This document shows, piece by piece, positions 41,238-50,445 of a DNA stretch of 55,781 nucleotides (the stretch's first letter is position 1; each line of letters begins with the position of its first letter). A program made the translations under genes and the position numbers. The notes below the pieces were generated by a model. That model saw only the letters and a program-made list of their open reading frames with translations, did no database searches and had not been told where the DNA came from. This stretch comes from CAYLZW01 sp964388085 (lineage in GTDB: Bacteria > Myxococcota > UBA727 > CAYLZW01): NCBI GenBank assembly GCA_964388085.1, contig CAYLZW010000008.1:1-55781 (forward strand). The letters run 5' to 3'.

Positions 41238-44150
41238 ATGACCCCGATCTTCGTCCTCCTCGCCCTCGCCCTGGCTCCCGCTCCTGCCGACGCCGAGCGC
41301 GTGCAGGACGCGCTCTCTGCGCTCGCCAGCTCGGGCATGGAAGATCCCTTCGGCGAGCCGCTGTTCCCCGCGGACCTCGCCATCGCGGACGTGAGCGTGT
41401 CCGACGCTGGCGTCGAGGTCGTGCTGGCCGAGCCGCTGCCGGTGCCGGCGCGGCCGCAGGACGCCGAGGTGGTGCGGGAGCTGCGGCGGGAGACGCTCCT
41501 CGGCGCGCTGTCCGCCTTCGAGGTGCAGGGGGGCCTCTCGCTCCTCGAGGTGCGCGACGGCGAGCTCGCGCCTGCCCTCGACGGACCCGAGGAGGCCGCG
41601 ATCCCGGCCGAGGACCGCTGGCCCAAGCCTCCCCGAGCGCGCGGCTCGATCCCGAAGGAGCAGCGTCGGACGGCGGCGCTCCCCTTCGGCGGCGCGCTCG
41701 TCGGGCAGCGCATCGCGATCAGCGCCGGGCACGGCTGGATCCCGTCGGGGGGCGGCTACGCGACGCAGCGCTCGCGCTGGGCCTTCAACGGCTGCGGCAA
41801 CTGCCGCGGCATCACGGAGGACTTCTTCTCGGCCGAGCTGGTCTCGAACTTCATCATCCCGCTCTTGCAACAGATGGGCGCCGAGGTCGTGCTCGTGCGT
41901 GAGCCCGATCTCTCGCCCGTGCCCGAGGTCGTGCTCGACGACGGGGACGCGGCCTACAGCGAGGAGGGCAGCTGGCTCACGGGCTCGAGCGCCGGCGGCT
42001 TTGGCGACGATTACCGCACCAACTCGCCCGACGACCTCGGCGGCGCCACCTATTCGCTAACGGGCGTGAGCGCCGGACTGCATCGCATCTCGCTGCGCTG
42101 GGTCGACGGCCAAAACCGCACGCCCTTCGCCGTCGTCAGCGTCGAGCACGCGGGCGGCGTGCGCACCTTGAACCTCGACCAGACGCGCATGGGCCGACAC
42201 TGGCTCGACCTCGGCAGCTATTGGTTCCCGGCCGGCGGCGGCTCCGTCACCCTCGCGCACGGCCCCGCCGACGGCTACCTGATCGCGGACGCGCTGAAGG
42301 TCGGCGGCGGCCTGTGGGAGCCGGCGGACAAGCCCTTCTGGCAGATGGGCGCGGTCATCTACACGCCGTGGGCGGGCGCGCCCGACAGCGTCACCGGCTA
42401 TGGCGACGTCAGCATCCGGCCGGCTTACGCCGAGTACGTGGGCGCCGACGCGTACCTCGCCTTCCACGCGAACGCGGCCGGCTCGGGCGGCGCCGGCGGC
42501 ACCACCGCGAACGGCATCTCGACCTACCGCTACTCGTGCCAGCAGTACTCGGACCACTCGTCGTCGGCGGGCGCGACTGCCTGCGACGATCCGCCGGGCT
42601 CGCGCGACCTGCTCGACGAGGTGCACAGCGGGGCCCTCGCGCGCATCCGCAGCGACTTCGATCCCGGCTACAATGACCGCGGCAGGCTCGTGGCCAACTT
42701 CGGCGAGCTGCGCACGCTCGACGACACGCCCGGCGCCCTCATCGAGACGGGCTTCTTCGACAATCTCGCGACCCAGCCGGGCCGTCGCATGTCCGACAAC
42801 CAGGCGCTGCACGATCCGCGCTGGCGGGAAGCGTTCGCCTACGGCGTCGCCGGCGGGCTCGCGCGCTTCTTCACGCCGGGCGCCGGCCCGCCTCCTCCTC
42901 GTGCGGCCGGGCTCATGGCCGTGAACCAGCCGGACGGCAGCGTGCTGGTCTCCTGGCTGCCCACCGACGACGCCGACGGCTACCGCCTCTACAGCGCCAC
43001 GGACGGCCGCGCCTTCGACGAGGGCGTGGTCGTCGAGGACGGTACCTCCCTCGCGCTCGACTCGCTCCCGGCCGGCGCCGTGTACGCCTTCCGCGTGGCC
43101 GCGCTGAATTCCAATGGCGAGGGCTTCCCGTCACAGGCCGTCGCCGTTCGCGTGCGTGGCGCTGTCAGCGACGGCAGCGCCCCCGCGCAAGCGCTGCTGC
43201 TCTACGCCTACGACCGCCGCGACGCCTGGGTGCAGGTGCGCGACAACGACCTCGCTTACGCGGTCGAGCACGGCGACGCGCTCGGCGCCATCAGCGGCCT
43301 CTACTTCGACGGCGCCCTCGACGAGCGGGTCACGGACGACAGCGTCACGCTCGCGGACTACGCGCTGGTGGACTTCGTCGCCGGCAAGGACTCGGTCGCG
43401 CACGAGCCCGTCAGCAAAGCCATGCAGGGCCGGCTGCGCACATTTGTCGACGAGGGCGGCCGGCTCATCCTGTCCGGCGAGGAGGTCGGCTACGCGCTCG
43501 CGGACCCGAACGCGGACCACGACGCCGACGACGAGAGCTTCCTCGCCGAGGTGCTCGGCGCCGTTTACGTGGCGGACGACGCCGACACCTACTCGCTGGC
43601 CGCGCACGACACCGGCCCGTTTGCGGACTTCGCTGGCGCGCAGCTAGGCGACGGCAACGACGGCGTCTACGAGGTCGTCTACCCGGACGTGCTCTCGCCC
43701 GCGGCCGGCGCCTCCGTCGCCCTCGAGTACCCGGACGGCACGGCCGCCGCCACGCTGACGGACCAGGCTTTGTTCGTCGGCGTGCCGCTCGAGGCCGTGG
43801 TGCCTGCGTCCGCCCGCCGCGAGCTGTTCGCGCTCGCCGTCGGCTGGCTGTTGCCCGAGCTCGAGCCCGAGGACGACGCCGGTCCGCTGCCCGAGGACGA
43901 CGCCGGTCCGCTCCCCGCCGAGGACGCGGGACCGGATGGGGTACCGAACGACGCCGGTGACGACGGGGACGATCAGGACGCGGGTGACGACGGCAAGGTG
44001 CAGATCGCGAGCGTCGATCGCGTCAGCATCCCGCCGCCGCCGCCGGACTGCTCGTGCCACGCGGCCTCGGGGACGCGCGCCGACGTCGGCCTCGCGCTGC
44101 TGCTGATCGCGATCGGCCCTGTGCTGGTCCGCCGCCGTCGTCGTCGCTGA
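41238..44150 (+). CDS. N-acetylmuramoyl-L-alanine amidase (Amidase_3) with golvesin insert and MYXO-CTERM-like anchor
   Basis: 970 residues. A signal peptide is followed by an Amidase_3 zinc domain: AISAGHGW (His about 165), ITEDFFSAEL (Glu about 193), YLAFHANAAGS (His about 410) and catalytic Glu in ALIETGFFDN (about 502). Inserted between the second and third ligands is a golvesin-type beta domain (about 231-357: DGDAAYSEEGSW to GYLIADALKVGG). A fibronectin III domain (about 556-638) and a Rossmann-like domain (about 645-865) follow. An Asp/Pro linker with DDAGPLP repeats leads to DCSCHAAS, a membrane helix and RRRRRR, a MYXO-CTERM-like sorting signal. Predicted to cleave peptidoglycan at the cell surface. 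Confidence 0.9.
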   Translation: MTPIFVLLALALAPAPADAERVQDALSALASSGMEDPFGEPLFPADLAIADVSVSDAGVEVVLAEPLPVPARPQDAEVVRELRRETLLGALSAFEVQGGLSLLEVRDGELAPALDGPEEAAIPAEDRWPKPPRARGSIPKEQRRTAALPFGGALVGQRIAISAGHGWIPSGGGYATQRSRWAFNGCGNCRGITEDFFSAELVSNFIIPLLQQMGAEVVLVREPDLSPVPEVVLDDGDAAYSEEGSWLTGSSAGGFGDDYRTNSPDDLGGATYSLTGVSAGLHRISLRWVDGQNRTPFAVVSVEHAGGVRTLNLDQTRMGRHWLDLGSYWFPAGGGSVTLAHGPADGYLIADALKVGGGLWEPADKPFWQMGAVIYTPWAGAPDSVTGYGDVSIRPAYAEYVGADAYLAFHANAAGSGGAGGTTANGISTYRYSCQQYSDHSSSAGATACDDPPGSRDLLDEVHSGALARIRSDFDPGYNDRGRLVANFGELRTLDDTPGALIETGFFDNLATQPGRRMSDNQALHDPRWREAFAYGVAGGLARFFTPGAGPPPPRAAGLMAVNQPDGSVLVSWLPTDDADGYRLYSATDGRAFDEGVVVEDGTSLALDSLPAGAVYAFRVAALNSNGEGFPSQAVAVRVRGAVSDGSAPAQALLLYAYDRRDAWVQVRDNDLAYAVEHGDALGAISGLYFDGALDERVTDDSVTLADYALVDFVAGKDSVAHEPVSKAMQGRLRTFVDEGGRLILSGEEVGYALADPNADHDADDESFLAEVLGAVYVADDADTYSLAAHDTGPFADFAGAQLGDGNDGVYEVVYPDVLSPAAGASVALEYPDGTAAATLTDQALFVGVPLEAVVPASARRELFALAVGWLLPELEPEDDAGPLPEDDAGPLPAEDAGPDGVPNDAGDDGDDQDAGDDGKVQIASVDRVSIPPPPPDCSCHAASGTRADVGLALLLIAIGPVLVRRRRRR

Positions 44151-44180
44151 AGCGCGTCGCTGAAGGGCGTCGCTGAAGGG
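44142..44180 (+). repeat. three 13-bp tandem units
   Basis: CGTCGCTGAAGGG occurs three times (the first ends GCG), starting inside the last codons and stop of the amidase gene, with a degenerate fourth unit after. Confidence 0.85.
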
Positions 44181-44217
44181 CGTCGCCGGGCGGATCCGAT
44201 GTGCTACTGACCGGCGC

Positions 44218-45129
44218 GTGCTGACGTCTTCCGCCCGCTATCCGCGTTGGCTCGAGGCGCGCGCCGCCAGGCTCGGCGCCGCCGTCGTGGAGTCCGTGCT
44301 CGAGGTGCACGGCCACGCGCGCTTGCTCGAGCGCCTGGCCGACGCGCGCTTCGGCCGCGCGCTGGCCGCTGCGCTCGCCTTGCCCGACGAGAACGACCTC
44401 GGCGCCGTCGCGCGCGTGCTGCAGCGAGGGCTCTCGAACGATGAGCGCAGGCTCGGTGTCGTCGTCGATCCGGCCGCCGGCGTGGTCTCGCTCGAGGACG
44501 GCACCTTGACCCCGCTCTTCTGCGTCGACGGCGAGCGCGTGGTGCGGCTCGGCGCTCGCCGCGCGGTCGTCGACGTAGAGCGACGCCTCGGCGCGGCGCT
44601 GTTGCTCGCGCACGCTTCGCGCCCGGGGGTGAGCGAGCCGCTGCCGCTCGATCACCGCGCTCCCGGACGCAGCGCGAGAGAGCGCCTCGCCCTCGCCCTG
44701 CTCGCGGACCTCGTGGCCTCTGACGATGCGCCGCCGGAGCTGTTGCGCCTCGCGTTCGGCAGCGCGGCCGGCGAGCCCTTCGGCGTGCCTTTGCTCGTCT
44801 ATGACGACGTCCTGCGCTCGCTCGAGCGGATGCTGCACGGGCCCTCGCCGAGGCGAGGCGCGAGCCGGTTTCGGCTGGCGCCGCTCGTGGCGCTCTACGA
44901 CGAGCTCAGCCGAGCGGAGCCCTACGCGTCACGCCAGCCGGTGGCCCGCTTCGTCCGCCGGCAGCAGCGCTTCGCGCTCGACCTCGACACGCGCGCGCTC
45001 GACGACGACACGCCGGCGCGCCCCCTGCCCCGCCGGCCGACGAGGAGCACCCGCCGCACGCTGTCGTGGAGGCCGCCGGTGTTGCGTCCGACGCGCGGGC
45101 TCGGACAGCGGGACCTGTTCGCGCCGTAG
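44218..45129 (+). CDS. protein of unknown function
   Basis: 303 residues from a GTG with no Shine-Dalgarno; TACTGA lies seven bases upstream (imperfect leaderless signal). It is Ala/Leu/Arg-rich and soluble, with helical N- and C-terminal parts (ARRAVVDVERRLGAALLLAH; LVALYDELSRAEPYAS) and a basic, Pro-rich tail. No signal peptide, membrane segment or catalytic motif is evident. Coding is supported by consistent length, codon-position composition and absence of a better frame. It stands alone between the amidase and a repeat-rich intergenic region. Confidence 0.72.
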   Translation: MLTSSARYPRWLEARAARLGAAVVESVLEVHGHARLLERLADARFGRALAAALALPDENDLGAVARVLQRGLSNDERRLGVVVDPAAGVVSLEDGTLTPLFCVDGERVVRLGARRAVVDVERRLGAALLLAHASRPGVSEPLPLDHRAPGRSARERLALALLADLVASDDAPPELLRLAFGSAAGEPFGVPLLVYDDVLRSLERMLHGPSPRRGASRFRLAPLVALYDELSRAEPYASRQPVARFVRRQQRFALDLDTRALDDDTPARPLPRRPTRSTRRTLSWRPPVLRPTRGLGQRDLFAP

Positions 45130-45136
45130 GAGAATT

Positions 45137-45312
45137 CTCACGCAACGCAAGAACGCCGCAACGAGGAACACGGGTGTGTTCCGGCGTGGCGGCGTGGCGT
45201 GAAATCCCCTCCCCAGCGGCGCAGCGAGGCTGGGCCGGTGTGCTCCGTCCGGCGTTGCGGGCTTGCGGCGTTGCGGCGTTGCGTGAAACCCCTCTACGAC
45301 GGCGCAGCGAAG
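45137..45312. repeat. intergenic GCGTTGCG repeat cluster
   Basis: Two imperfect ~46-bp direct copies (45183-45229 and 45267-45312) each run GGCGT(G/T)GCGGCGT(G/T)GCGTGAAA, then CCCCTC and GGCGCAGCGA. A third, inverted partial copy lies at 45139-45163. No gene is supported here. Confidence 0.75.
45165..45182. terminator. hairpin, possible terminator
   Basis: GGAACAC-GGGT-GTGTTCC, a perfect seven-bp stem 36 bp after the preceding stop. No U-tract follows, so termination is uncertain. Confidence 0.35.
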
Positions 45313-45361
45313 CGCGAAGCCGAGGTATGGTCCGCGCGAACCGCTGCCGGAGGCCCCCGCC

Positions 45362-47047
45362 GTGACCTATGACCTGAAGGCGCCCAACGTCCCTCGCTTG
45401 GCGGGCAAGTCGCTGCGGCTCGTCGCCAAGCTCGCCGAGTCGGAGACGCTCGGCGGCGTCGTCTACCGGCAAATGGTCGGCAACCTCGGCTTCCCGGCCT
45501 TTCGTGCCGCGCCCGTCGGCAACGCGCCCATCGCGCCCTTGCCGGTGCTGCCGCACGCGCACGACGACAGCCAGCACGCACCTCCTGACCTGAACGCCCT
45601 CGTCGAGCAGCGGCAGCCAGCGCACGGCTTCGCCTTCGAGAGCGCCGCCGACTTCCGCGCGGCCTATCGCGAGGGACGCAGCGATCCCGTCACCGTCGCC
45701 GAGCGGGTTATCGCCGCCATCGCGGACAGCGAACGACACGACCCGAAGCTGCGCGTCTTCCTCTCGCATCGGCCCGACGACGTGCGCGCGCAGGCGGCGG
45801 CGTCCAAGGCGCGCTGGGATGAAGGCAAGCCCATCGGTCCGCTCGACGGCGTGCCGGTCGCCATCAAGGACGAGGTCGATCAGGCAGGCTACCCGACGAC
45901 GCTGGGCACGCGCTTTCTCGGCAAGAGCCCCGCGCAAGAAGACGGCACCGCCGTCGCCAAGCTGAGAGCGGCCGGCGCCATCCTGCTCGGCAAGGCGAAC
46001 ATGACGGAGATCGGCATCGGCCCCGTCGGGCTTCAGCCGCACCACGGCACCGCGCGCAACCCTTACGACACCGGCCGCTTCACCGGCGGCTCGTCGGCGG
46101 GACCGGGCGCTGCCGTCGCTGCCGGCTTCTGCCCGATCTCGCTCGGCGCGGACGGCGGCGGCTCCATTCGAAACCCAGCCTCGTTCTGTGGCGTCGTCGG
46201 CCTCAAGGCGACCTTCGGCCGCGTCAGCGAGCACGGCGTGCCGCCCGTGTGTTGGAGCGTCGCCCACCTCGGCCCGCTCGCGGCGAGCGCGCGCGACTGT
46301 GCGCTCGGCTACGCGCTGCTGGCCGGCCCCGACGAGCACGATCGGCACACGCAGCACCAGCCGCCCGTTCACCTCGAGGGGCTCGAGCGCACGGACGATC
46401 TGTCCGACGTCACGCTCGGCGTCTATCGGCAGTGGTTCGAGGACGCGGACGCTGGCGTCGTGCGCGAGTGCCGGCGCATGCTCGCCCACCTCGAGGCGAA
46501 GGGCGCCAAGGTGAAGGAGATCGAGGTCAGCGGCCTCGACAGCTTGCGCGTCGCGCACCTCATCACCATCGGCGTAGAGATGCTGACCGCGCAGCGCCCC
46601 CACTTCGAGCAGCACCGGCAGGACTACGCCACCGACGTGCGCCTGTTGTTCGCCGGCCTCGAGCGCCTGCCCTCGAGCGACTACGTGCACGCGCAGCGGC
46701 ACCGTCACCTCATCTGCGAGCAGTTCGAGCGGCTGCTCACGGAGGTCGACGTCATCGTCACGCCCACGAACGCCTGCACCGCGCCGCTCATCCACGACGA
46801 CGCGCTCACGAGCGGCGAGTCGAACCTGTCGTTGCTCTCGAAGGTGATGCGCTTCGTGCCGGCGGCGAACATGACCGGGCTGCCCGCGATCTCGTTCCCG
46901 GCCGGCTATGACGACGACGGCATGCCGGTCGGCTTTCAGGCCATGGGCCGCGCGTGGGAGGAGCCGCTGCTCTTGCGTCTCGCGGCCGCGGCCGAGGACG
47001 GGGCGCCTCGCCGTGCGCCGAAATGGCATCGCTCGCTGCTCGGCTGA
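45362..47047 (+). CDS. amidase-signature family hydrolase (FAAH-like)
   Basis: 561 residues from GTG 45362, with GGAGG upstream. The catalytic triad region is complete: Lys in VAIKDEVDQAG (about 167), GGSSAGPGAAVAAG (about 241-254, with the cis-Ser) and nucleophile Ser in GADGGGSIRNPASFCGVVGL (about 268). The ~120-residue N-terminal extension before the amidase core (LAGKSLRLVAKLAESETLGG, then Pro-rich) recalls fatty-acid-amide-hydrolase-type members rather than GatA. No GatB/GatC partners are adjacent. It hydrolyses an unidentified amide; no signal peptide, so cytosolic or membrane-associated. Confidence 0.92.
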   Translation: MTYDLKAPNVPRLAGKSLRLVAKLAESETLGGVVYRQMVGNLGFPAFRAAPVGNAPIAPLPVLPHAHDDSQHAPPDLNALVEQRQPAHGFAFESAADFRAAYREGRSDPVTVAERVIAAIADSERHDPKLRVFLSHRPDDVRAQAAASKARWDEGKPIGPLDGVPVAIKDEVDQAGYPTTLGTRFLGKSPAQEDGTAVAKLRAAGAILLGKANMTEIGIGPVGLQPHHGTARNPYDTGRFTGGSSAGPGAAVAAGFCPISLGADGGGSIRNPASFCGVVGLKATFGRVSEHGVPPVCWSVAHLGPLAASARDCALGYALLAGPDEHDRHTQHQPPVHLEGLERTDDLSDVTLGVYRQWFEDADAGVVRECRRMLAHLEAKGAKVKEIEVSGLDSLRVAHLITIGVEMLTAQRPHFEQHRQDYATDVRLLFAGLERLPSSDYVHAQRHRHLICEQFERLLTEVDVIVTPTNACTAPLIHDDALTSGESNLSLLSKVMRFVPAANMTGLPAISFPAGYDDDGMPVGFQAMGRAWEEPLLLRLAAAAEDGAPRRAPKWHRSLLG

Positions 47048-47127
47048 GCACATCTCGCTCGCGGTGGTAGCGCTGGCGGTGACGGCGGCCTCTTCCTCGT
47101 CGGCGGCGCTTCTGCCATGAACGAGCG

Positions 47128-48321
47128 ATGAGCGAGGTCCGCGTGAACGAGGGACGCGATCAGCGGCGCTACCCGCGCTTCGAGGCATCGATCGTCTGTA
47201 CGCTGAAGCTCCGCGAGGGGCCGCTGCAGCTCATCACCTCCGACGTCAGCCGCCACGGCGCCTTCCTGCGTACGGACGCGCCGAGGCCCGAGCGTGAGCT
47301 CATCCAGATCCACTTCGAGACGCCCGTCGGCGCGCTCGACGCCATGTGCATGGTGGTGCGCGCCTATCCGCTCTCGAAGCCCGGCCCGCGCGGCCCCGGC
47401 ATGGGCGTCGACTTCTTCGCGATCTCGAAGGAGGCCAAGGACCTGTGGGACTCGTTCGTCGCCGACGTGAAGATCCGCGGCCACGATCGCGGCCAGAGCG
47501 GCGCCTCGCCGGTCAGCCCGAGCGCGCTCGGCCCGAGCGTGCTGAGCCCGCCGGCGGGCATCGGCGGCCCGGCGACGACGAGAGGCGCGCGCGCCGCGAA
47601 ACCGCCGCGCGCCGAGGCGCCCTCTCTCGAGCGCGCGCCGGCGCGTCCCGACGTCCCCGCGCGCGCGCCGGTCGAGCGCCAACACGTGCGCCAGAAGGCG
47701 TGCTTCGTCGTGCGCATGGCGGACAAGAGCCGGCTCAGGGACTTTTTGTCCACGGACGTCAGCCAGGGCGGCATGTTCCTGCGCACCCCCGTGCTGCGCG
47801 CGCGCGGTGACCTGGTCGAGCTCGTCGTCGTGCACCCGGAGACGCAGCAGGAGTACCCGCTGGCCGGCACGGTGGTGCGGGTCGTCGACCACGCGGACGA
47901 AAAGCGGCGCGGGCTCGGCATCCGCTTCGATCCCTTGACGGGAGAGCGCCTCTCGCGCCTCGTGGAGTTCATCGAGACCGGCGCCGCCGCCTTGCGCGCG
48001 CAGCAGGCCACCGGCGAGCACCGCCTCGTCGAGCTGCAGCGGAAGGCGCGGGAGGAGCCAGGCTCCGCCGACACGCAGGTCGCCATGGGCGTCACGCTGC
48101 TCGAGCGCGGGGACGGTCCAGAAGCGCTCAGCGCGCTCACCAAGGCGCTCGTGCTCGCGCCCGATCGGCTGGACGTGCACCGCGCGCTCGAGCACGCCTA
48201 CCGGGTGCTCGGGGACGAGGCGCGCGCGCGCGCGCACGCGAACGTGGCCGACGCCCTCGCGCGCCAGCCGTCGTCGTCGTCGTCATCGCTGGCGCGCTCG
48301 CCGCTGTCGGCCGCGAGCTGA
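47128..48321 (+). CDS. tandem PilZ-domain protein with TPR-like C-terminus
   Basis: 397 residues. PilZ 1 (about 10-120) has the RxxxR-type loop RRYPRFEA and DVSRHGAF, the two c-di-GMP contact motifs. A Pro/Ala-rich linker leads to PilZ 2 (about 186-285) with RQHVRQKA and DVSQGGMF. Residues about 310-385 are helical and TPR-like (VAMGVTLLERGDGPEALSAL; HRALEHAYRVLGDEARARAH). It probably senses cyclic di-GMP and binds a partner; tandem PilZ proteins in myxobacteria influence motility and exopolysaccharide. No GGDEF or EAL gene is in the window. The ATG at 47128 keeps PilZ 1 intact. Confidence 0.9.
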   Translation: MSEVRVNEGRDQRRYPRFEASIVCTLKLREGPLQLITSDVSRHGAFLRTDAPRPERELIQIHFETPVGALDAMCMVVRAYPLSKPGPRGPGMGVDFFAISKEAKDLWDSFVADVKIRGHDRGQSGASPVSPSALGPSVLSPPAGIGGPATTRGARAAKPPRAEAPSLERAPARPDVPARAPVERQHVRQKACFVVRMADKSRLRDFLSTDVSQGGMFLRTPVLRARGDLVELVVVHPETQQEYPLAGTVVRVVDHADEKRRGLGIRFDPLTGERLSRLVEFIETGAAALRAQQATGEHRLVELQRKAREEPGSADTQVAMGVTLLERGDGPEALSALTKALVLAPDRLDVHRALEHAYRVLGDEARARAHANVADALARQPSSSSSSLARSPLSAAS

Positions 48322-48342
48322 GCCGCGCTCGAGCGAAGCCGC

Positions 48343-49068
48343 TCAACCCGGCGCCGGACGTAGGGGGCGCTTCGGCCGCTTGGTCCAGTCGGCCTCGGAC
48401 ACGTAGTCCTTGAGGTGCGGCACCGGGTTCTCGTCGCCGGGCAGGTTCTTCAGGATGCCCCAGCGGTGCATGACGTTGGCGCGCGCCTCGATGTCCTCGC
48501 GGCCGGTGCGGCTGTCGATCTCGATGTGCAGGCAGCGCGACTCCGCCACCACGCGCACGAGCGCGGCCTTGCTCTCGCCCATGCGCTCGCGCAAGAGCCC
48601 CTCGGCGAGCTCGCGCAGCTTCGCCATGGAGGCGCGGCGTCGCACGAAGCCGATGTCCGCCGCGAAGCCGCCCATGAGGTGCTTGCTGCGCTCGATGGCC
48701 CAGAAGCGATAGCGGCGCTTGCGCATGAGCTCGCGCTGCTCGTCGGGCGCGCGCGACAGGCTCGTCAAGAACACGCCGGCCGCGTGCGGCTTCAGCCCCT
48801 CGACGAGGATGGCGGCCGCCTCCTCGATGACCGGGTGCGGGTTGAGCCGCTCGTCATAGGTGTCGATGCGGACCGTCGCCGTCAGCCGGCCTTGCTGTCG
48901 CAACAGCTCGAGAGGACCGGGCGGCTCGGGCCGTGGGCGGTCGCCGATGCGCGGCGCGAGCGCGAGCACGCGCAGGTCGCCCATGCTCGTCTTCGCCGGT
49001 GTCAACGACACGAGCGTGAAGAGCGCGAGGCTCACGAGCAGCGGGCTGTGCATCGTCGTGACCGCCAC
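48343..49068 (-). CDS. secreted M15-like (DD-carboxypeptidase fold) protein
   Basis: 241 residues from GTG 49068, chosen because AGGAGG lies seven bases upstream. A signal peptide (MHSPLLVSLALFTLVSLTP) is followed by a domain with SKHLMGGFAADI (about 145-156), the S-x-H-(x6)-A-x-D-type zinc motif of M15 peptidases, and CLHIEI (about 191), where the third ligand H-x-E sits. RYRFWAIERSKHLMG and VAESRCLHIEID are in family order. It would trim peptidoglycan stem peptides in the periplasm. The Trp usual in ExxWH is Leu here, so activity is uncertain. Confidence 0.75.
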   Translation of the reverse strand: MAVTTMHSPLLVSLALFTLVSLTPAKTSMGDLRVLALAPRIGDRPRPEPPGPLELLRQQGRLTATVRIDTYDERLNPHPVIEEAAAILVEGLKPHAAGVFLTSLSRAPDEQRELMRKRRYRFWAIERSKHLMGGFAADIGFVRRRASMAKLRELAEGLLRERMGESKAALVRVVAESRCLHIEIDSRTGREDIEARANVMHRWGILKNLPGDENPVPHLKDYVSEADWTKRPKRPLRPAPG

Positions 49069-49338
49069 GGACGATCCTCCTCGGGCGACCTTCGGGGCCA
49101 CGAAGCGTAGCAGTGAGCGGGCCAGCTCGCGAAGAGGGCAGGACATGCGCCGACATGTGTTCCACCGTCGTCAAAGGTGCGCCATCCGCCGACTGTCTCC
49201 CGAGCGAGCGCGGGTAGCGGCAGCACGCAAGCTCGTGCTTATCTCGGGCACTCGCAGCGCTTGCGCGCGCCCTCTGCCCTCTGCCCTCTGCCCGCCCTGT
49301 GCCCTCCTCTCCTCGCCTTCGCCCAGGAGCCCTGCCTC

Positions 49339-50439
49339 ATGTCGTCCCGCTGGCCCGTCCCTTCCTCCGCGCGCTCCTGGCTCGTGTCCGCGAGCCTCTC
49401 GCTCGGGCTGCTCGGCTCCTTGCCGCTCGCGGCGGAAGAGAGCGCGGCCAAGGACGCCTGCGCCGCCGGGACCGGCAGCGCGCAGGGCACCGTCGTCCCC
49501 GAGGGCATCATCCGCAGAGCCAGCACGAAGCTCGGCACGCGGGTCGAGCTCGGCCTCTCCGGCGTCACCTGCGCGCTCGCCAACGCCGCCTACGAGGACG
49601 TGTTCGCGCTCTTCGATCGCTTCGAGCGGCTCACGGACGAGGACGCGCCGGACAGCGCCCTCCAGCGCATCAACGCGGCCGCCGGCAAGGAGCCCGTCGT
49701 CGTCGACAACGACCTGTACGCGCTGATCGAGCTCGCGCTCGGCTTCGCGCAGCACACGAACGGCGCCTTCGATCCCACCTTCGCGGCCATGTCGGGCCTG
49801 TGGCGATTCGACACCGACACGCACACGCTGCCGAGCGCCGAGGAGATCGCGGCGCGCCAGCAGCTCATCGGTTGGCAGCGGGTGAAGCTCGATCCGAAGG
49901 CGCGCACGGTCTTCCTCGAGCGGGCCGGAATGAAGCTCGGCTTGCGCGGCATCGTGAAGGGCTACGTCGTCGACAAGGCGGTGACCCTCCTGCGCGAGCG
50001 TGGCATCGAGGACTTCATCTTGAAGTCGGGGGGCGAGCTGTTCGTGTCGGGCGCTCCCGGCGGCGGCCAGCGCAAGGTCGGCCTACCGGACCCGCGCAGC
50101 GCCAAGAATTATGCGCTGCTCGACGTGCGCGATCGCGCGCTCAACACGAGCTCCGACAAGGACCGCTTCTTCGTGCTGGACGGCGTGCGCTACCATCACA
50201 TCATCGACCCGCGCACCGGCCGCCCGGCGGACAAGACGCGCACGGTCAGCGTCCTCAGCGTCGACGCGACCAGCGCGGACGCGCTCTCGACCGCCCTCTT
50301 CGTCATGGGCCCGAAGGACGGCCTCGCGCTGGTCGAGAAGCTCGCCGGCGTCGAGGCCGTCATCGTCGACGCGGACAACCGCGTGCACCTCTCGAGCGGG
50401 CTCTCGGATCGAGTCGTGCTCGGCGCCCCGACGCCCTAG
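49339..50439 (+). CDS. apbE: ApbE-family FAD:protein FMN transferase
   Basis: 366 residues with an export signal (SWLVSASLSLGLLGSLPLAA). ApbE moves FMN from FAD onto Thr of target proteins using Mg2+. Motifs: TRVELGLSG at the start of the domain, ALQRINAAAGKEPVVVD, LRGIVKGYVVDKA (about 198-210), SGGELFVSG, HHIIDPRTGRPA (about 288-299) and the metal-binding SVDATSADALSTALFVMG (about 308-325). All are intact. No Rnf, Nqr or flavin-accepting partner is nearby. AGGAG 12 bases before the ATG. Convergent with the GNAT gene. Confidence 0.92.
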   Translation: MSSRWPVPSSARSWLVSASLSLGLLGSLPLAAEESAAKDACAAGTGSAQGTVVPEGIIRRASTKLGTRVELGLSGVTCALANAAYEDVFALFDRFERLTDEDAPDSALQRINAAAGKEPVVVDNDLYALIELALGFAQHTNGAFDPTFAAMSGLWRFDTDTHTLPSAEEIAARQQLIGWQRVKLDPKARTVFLERAGMKLGLRGIVKGYVVDKAVTLLRERGIEDFILKSGGELFVSGAPGGGQRKVGLPDPRSAKNYALLDVRDRALNTSSDKDRFFVLDGVRYHHIIDPRTGRPADKTRTVSVLSVDATSADALSTALFVMGPKDGLALVEKLAGVEAVIVDADNRVHLSSGLSDRVVLGAPTP

Positions 50440-50445
50440 CGCGCG

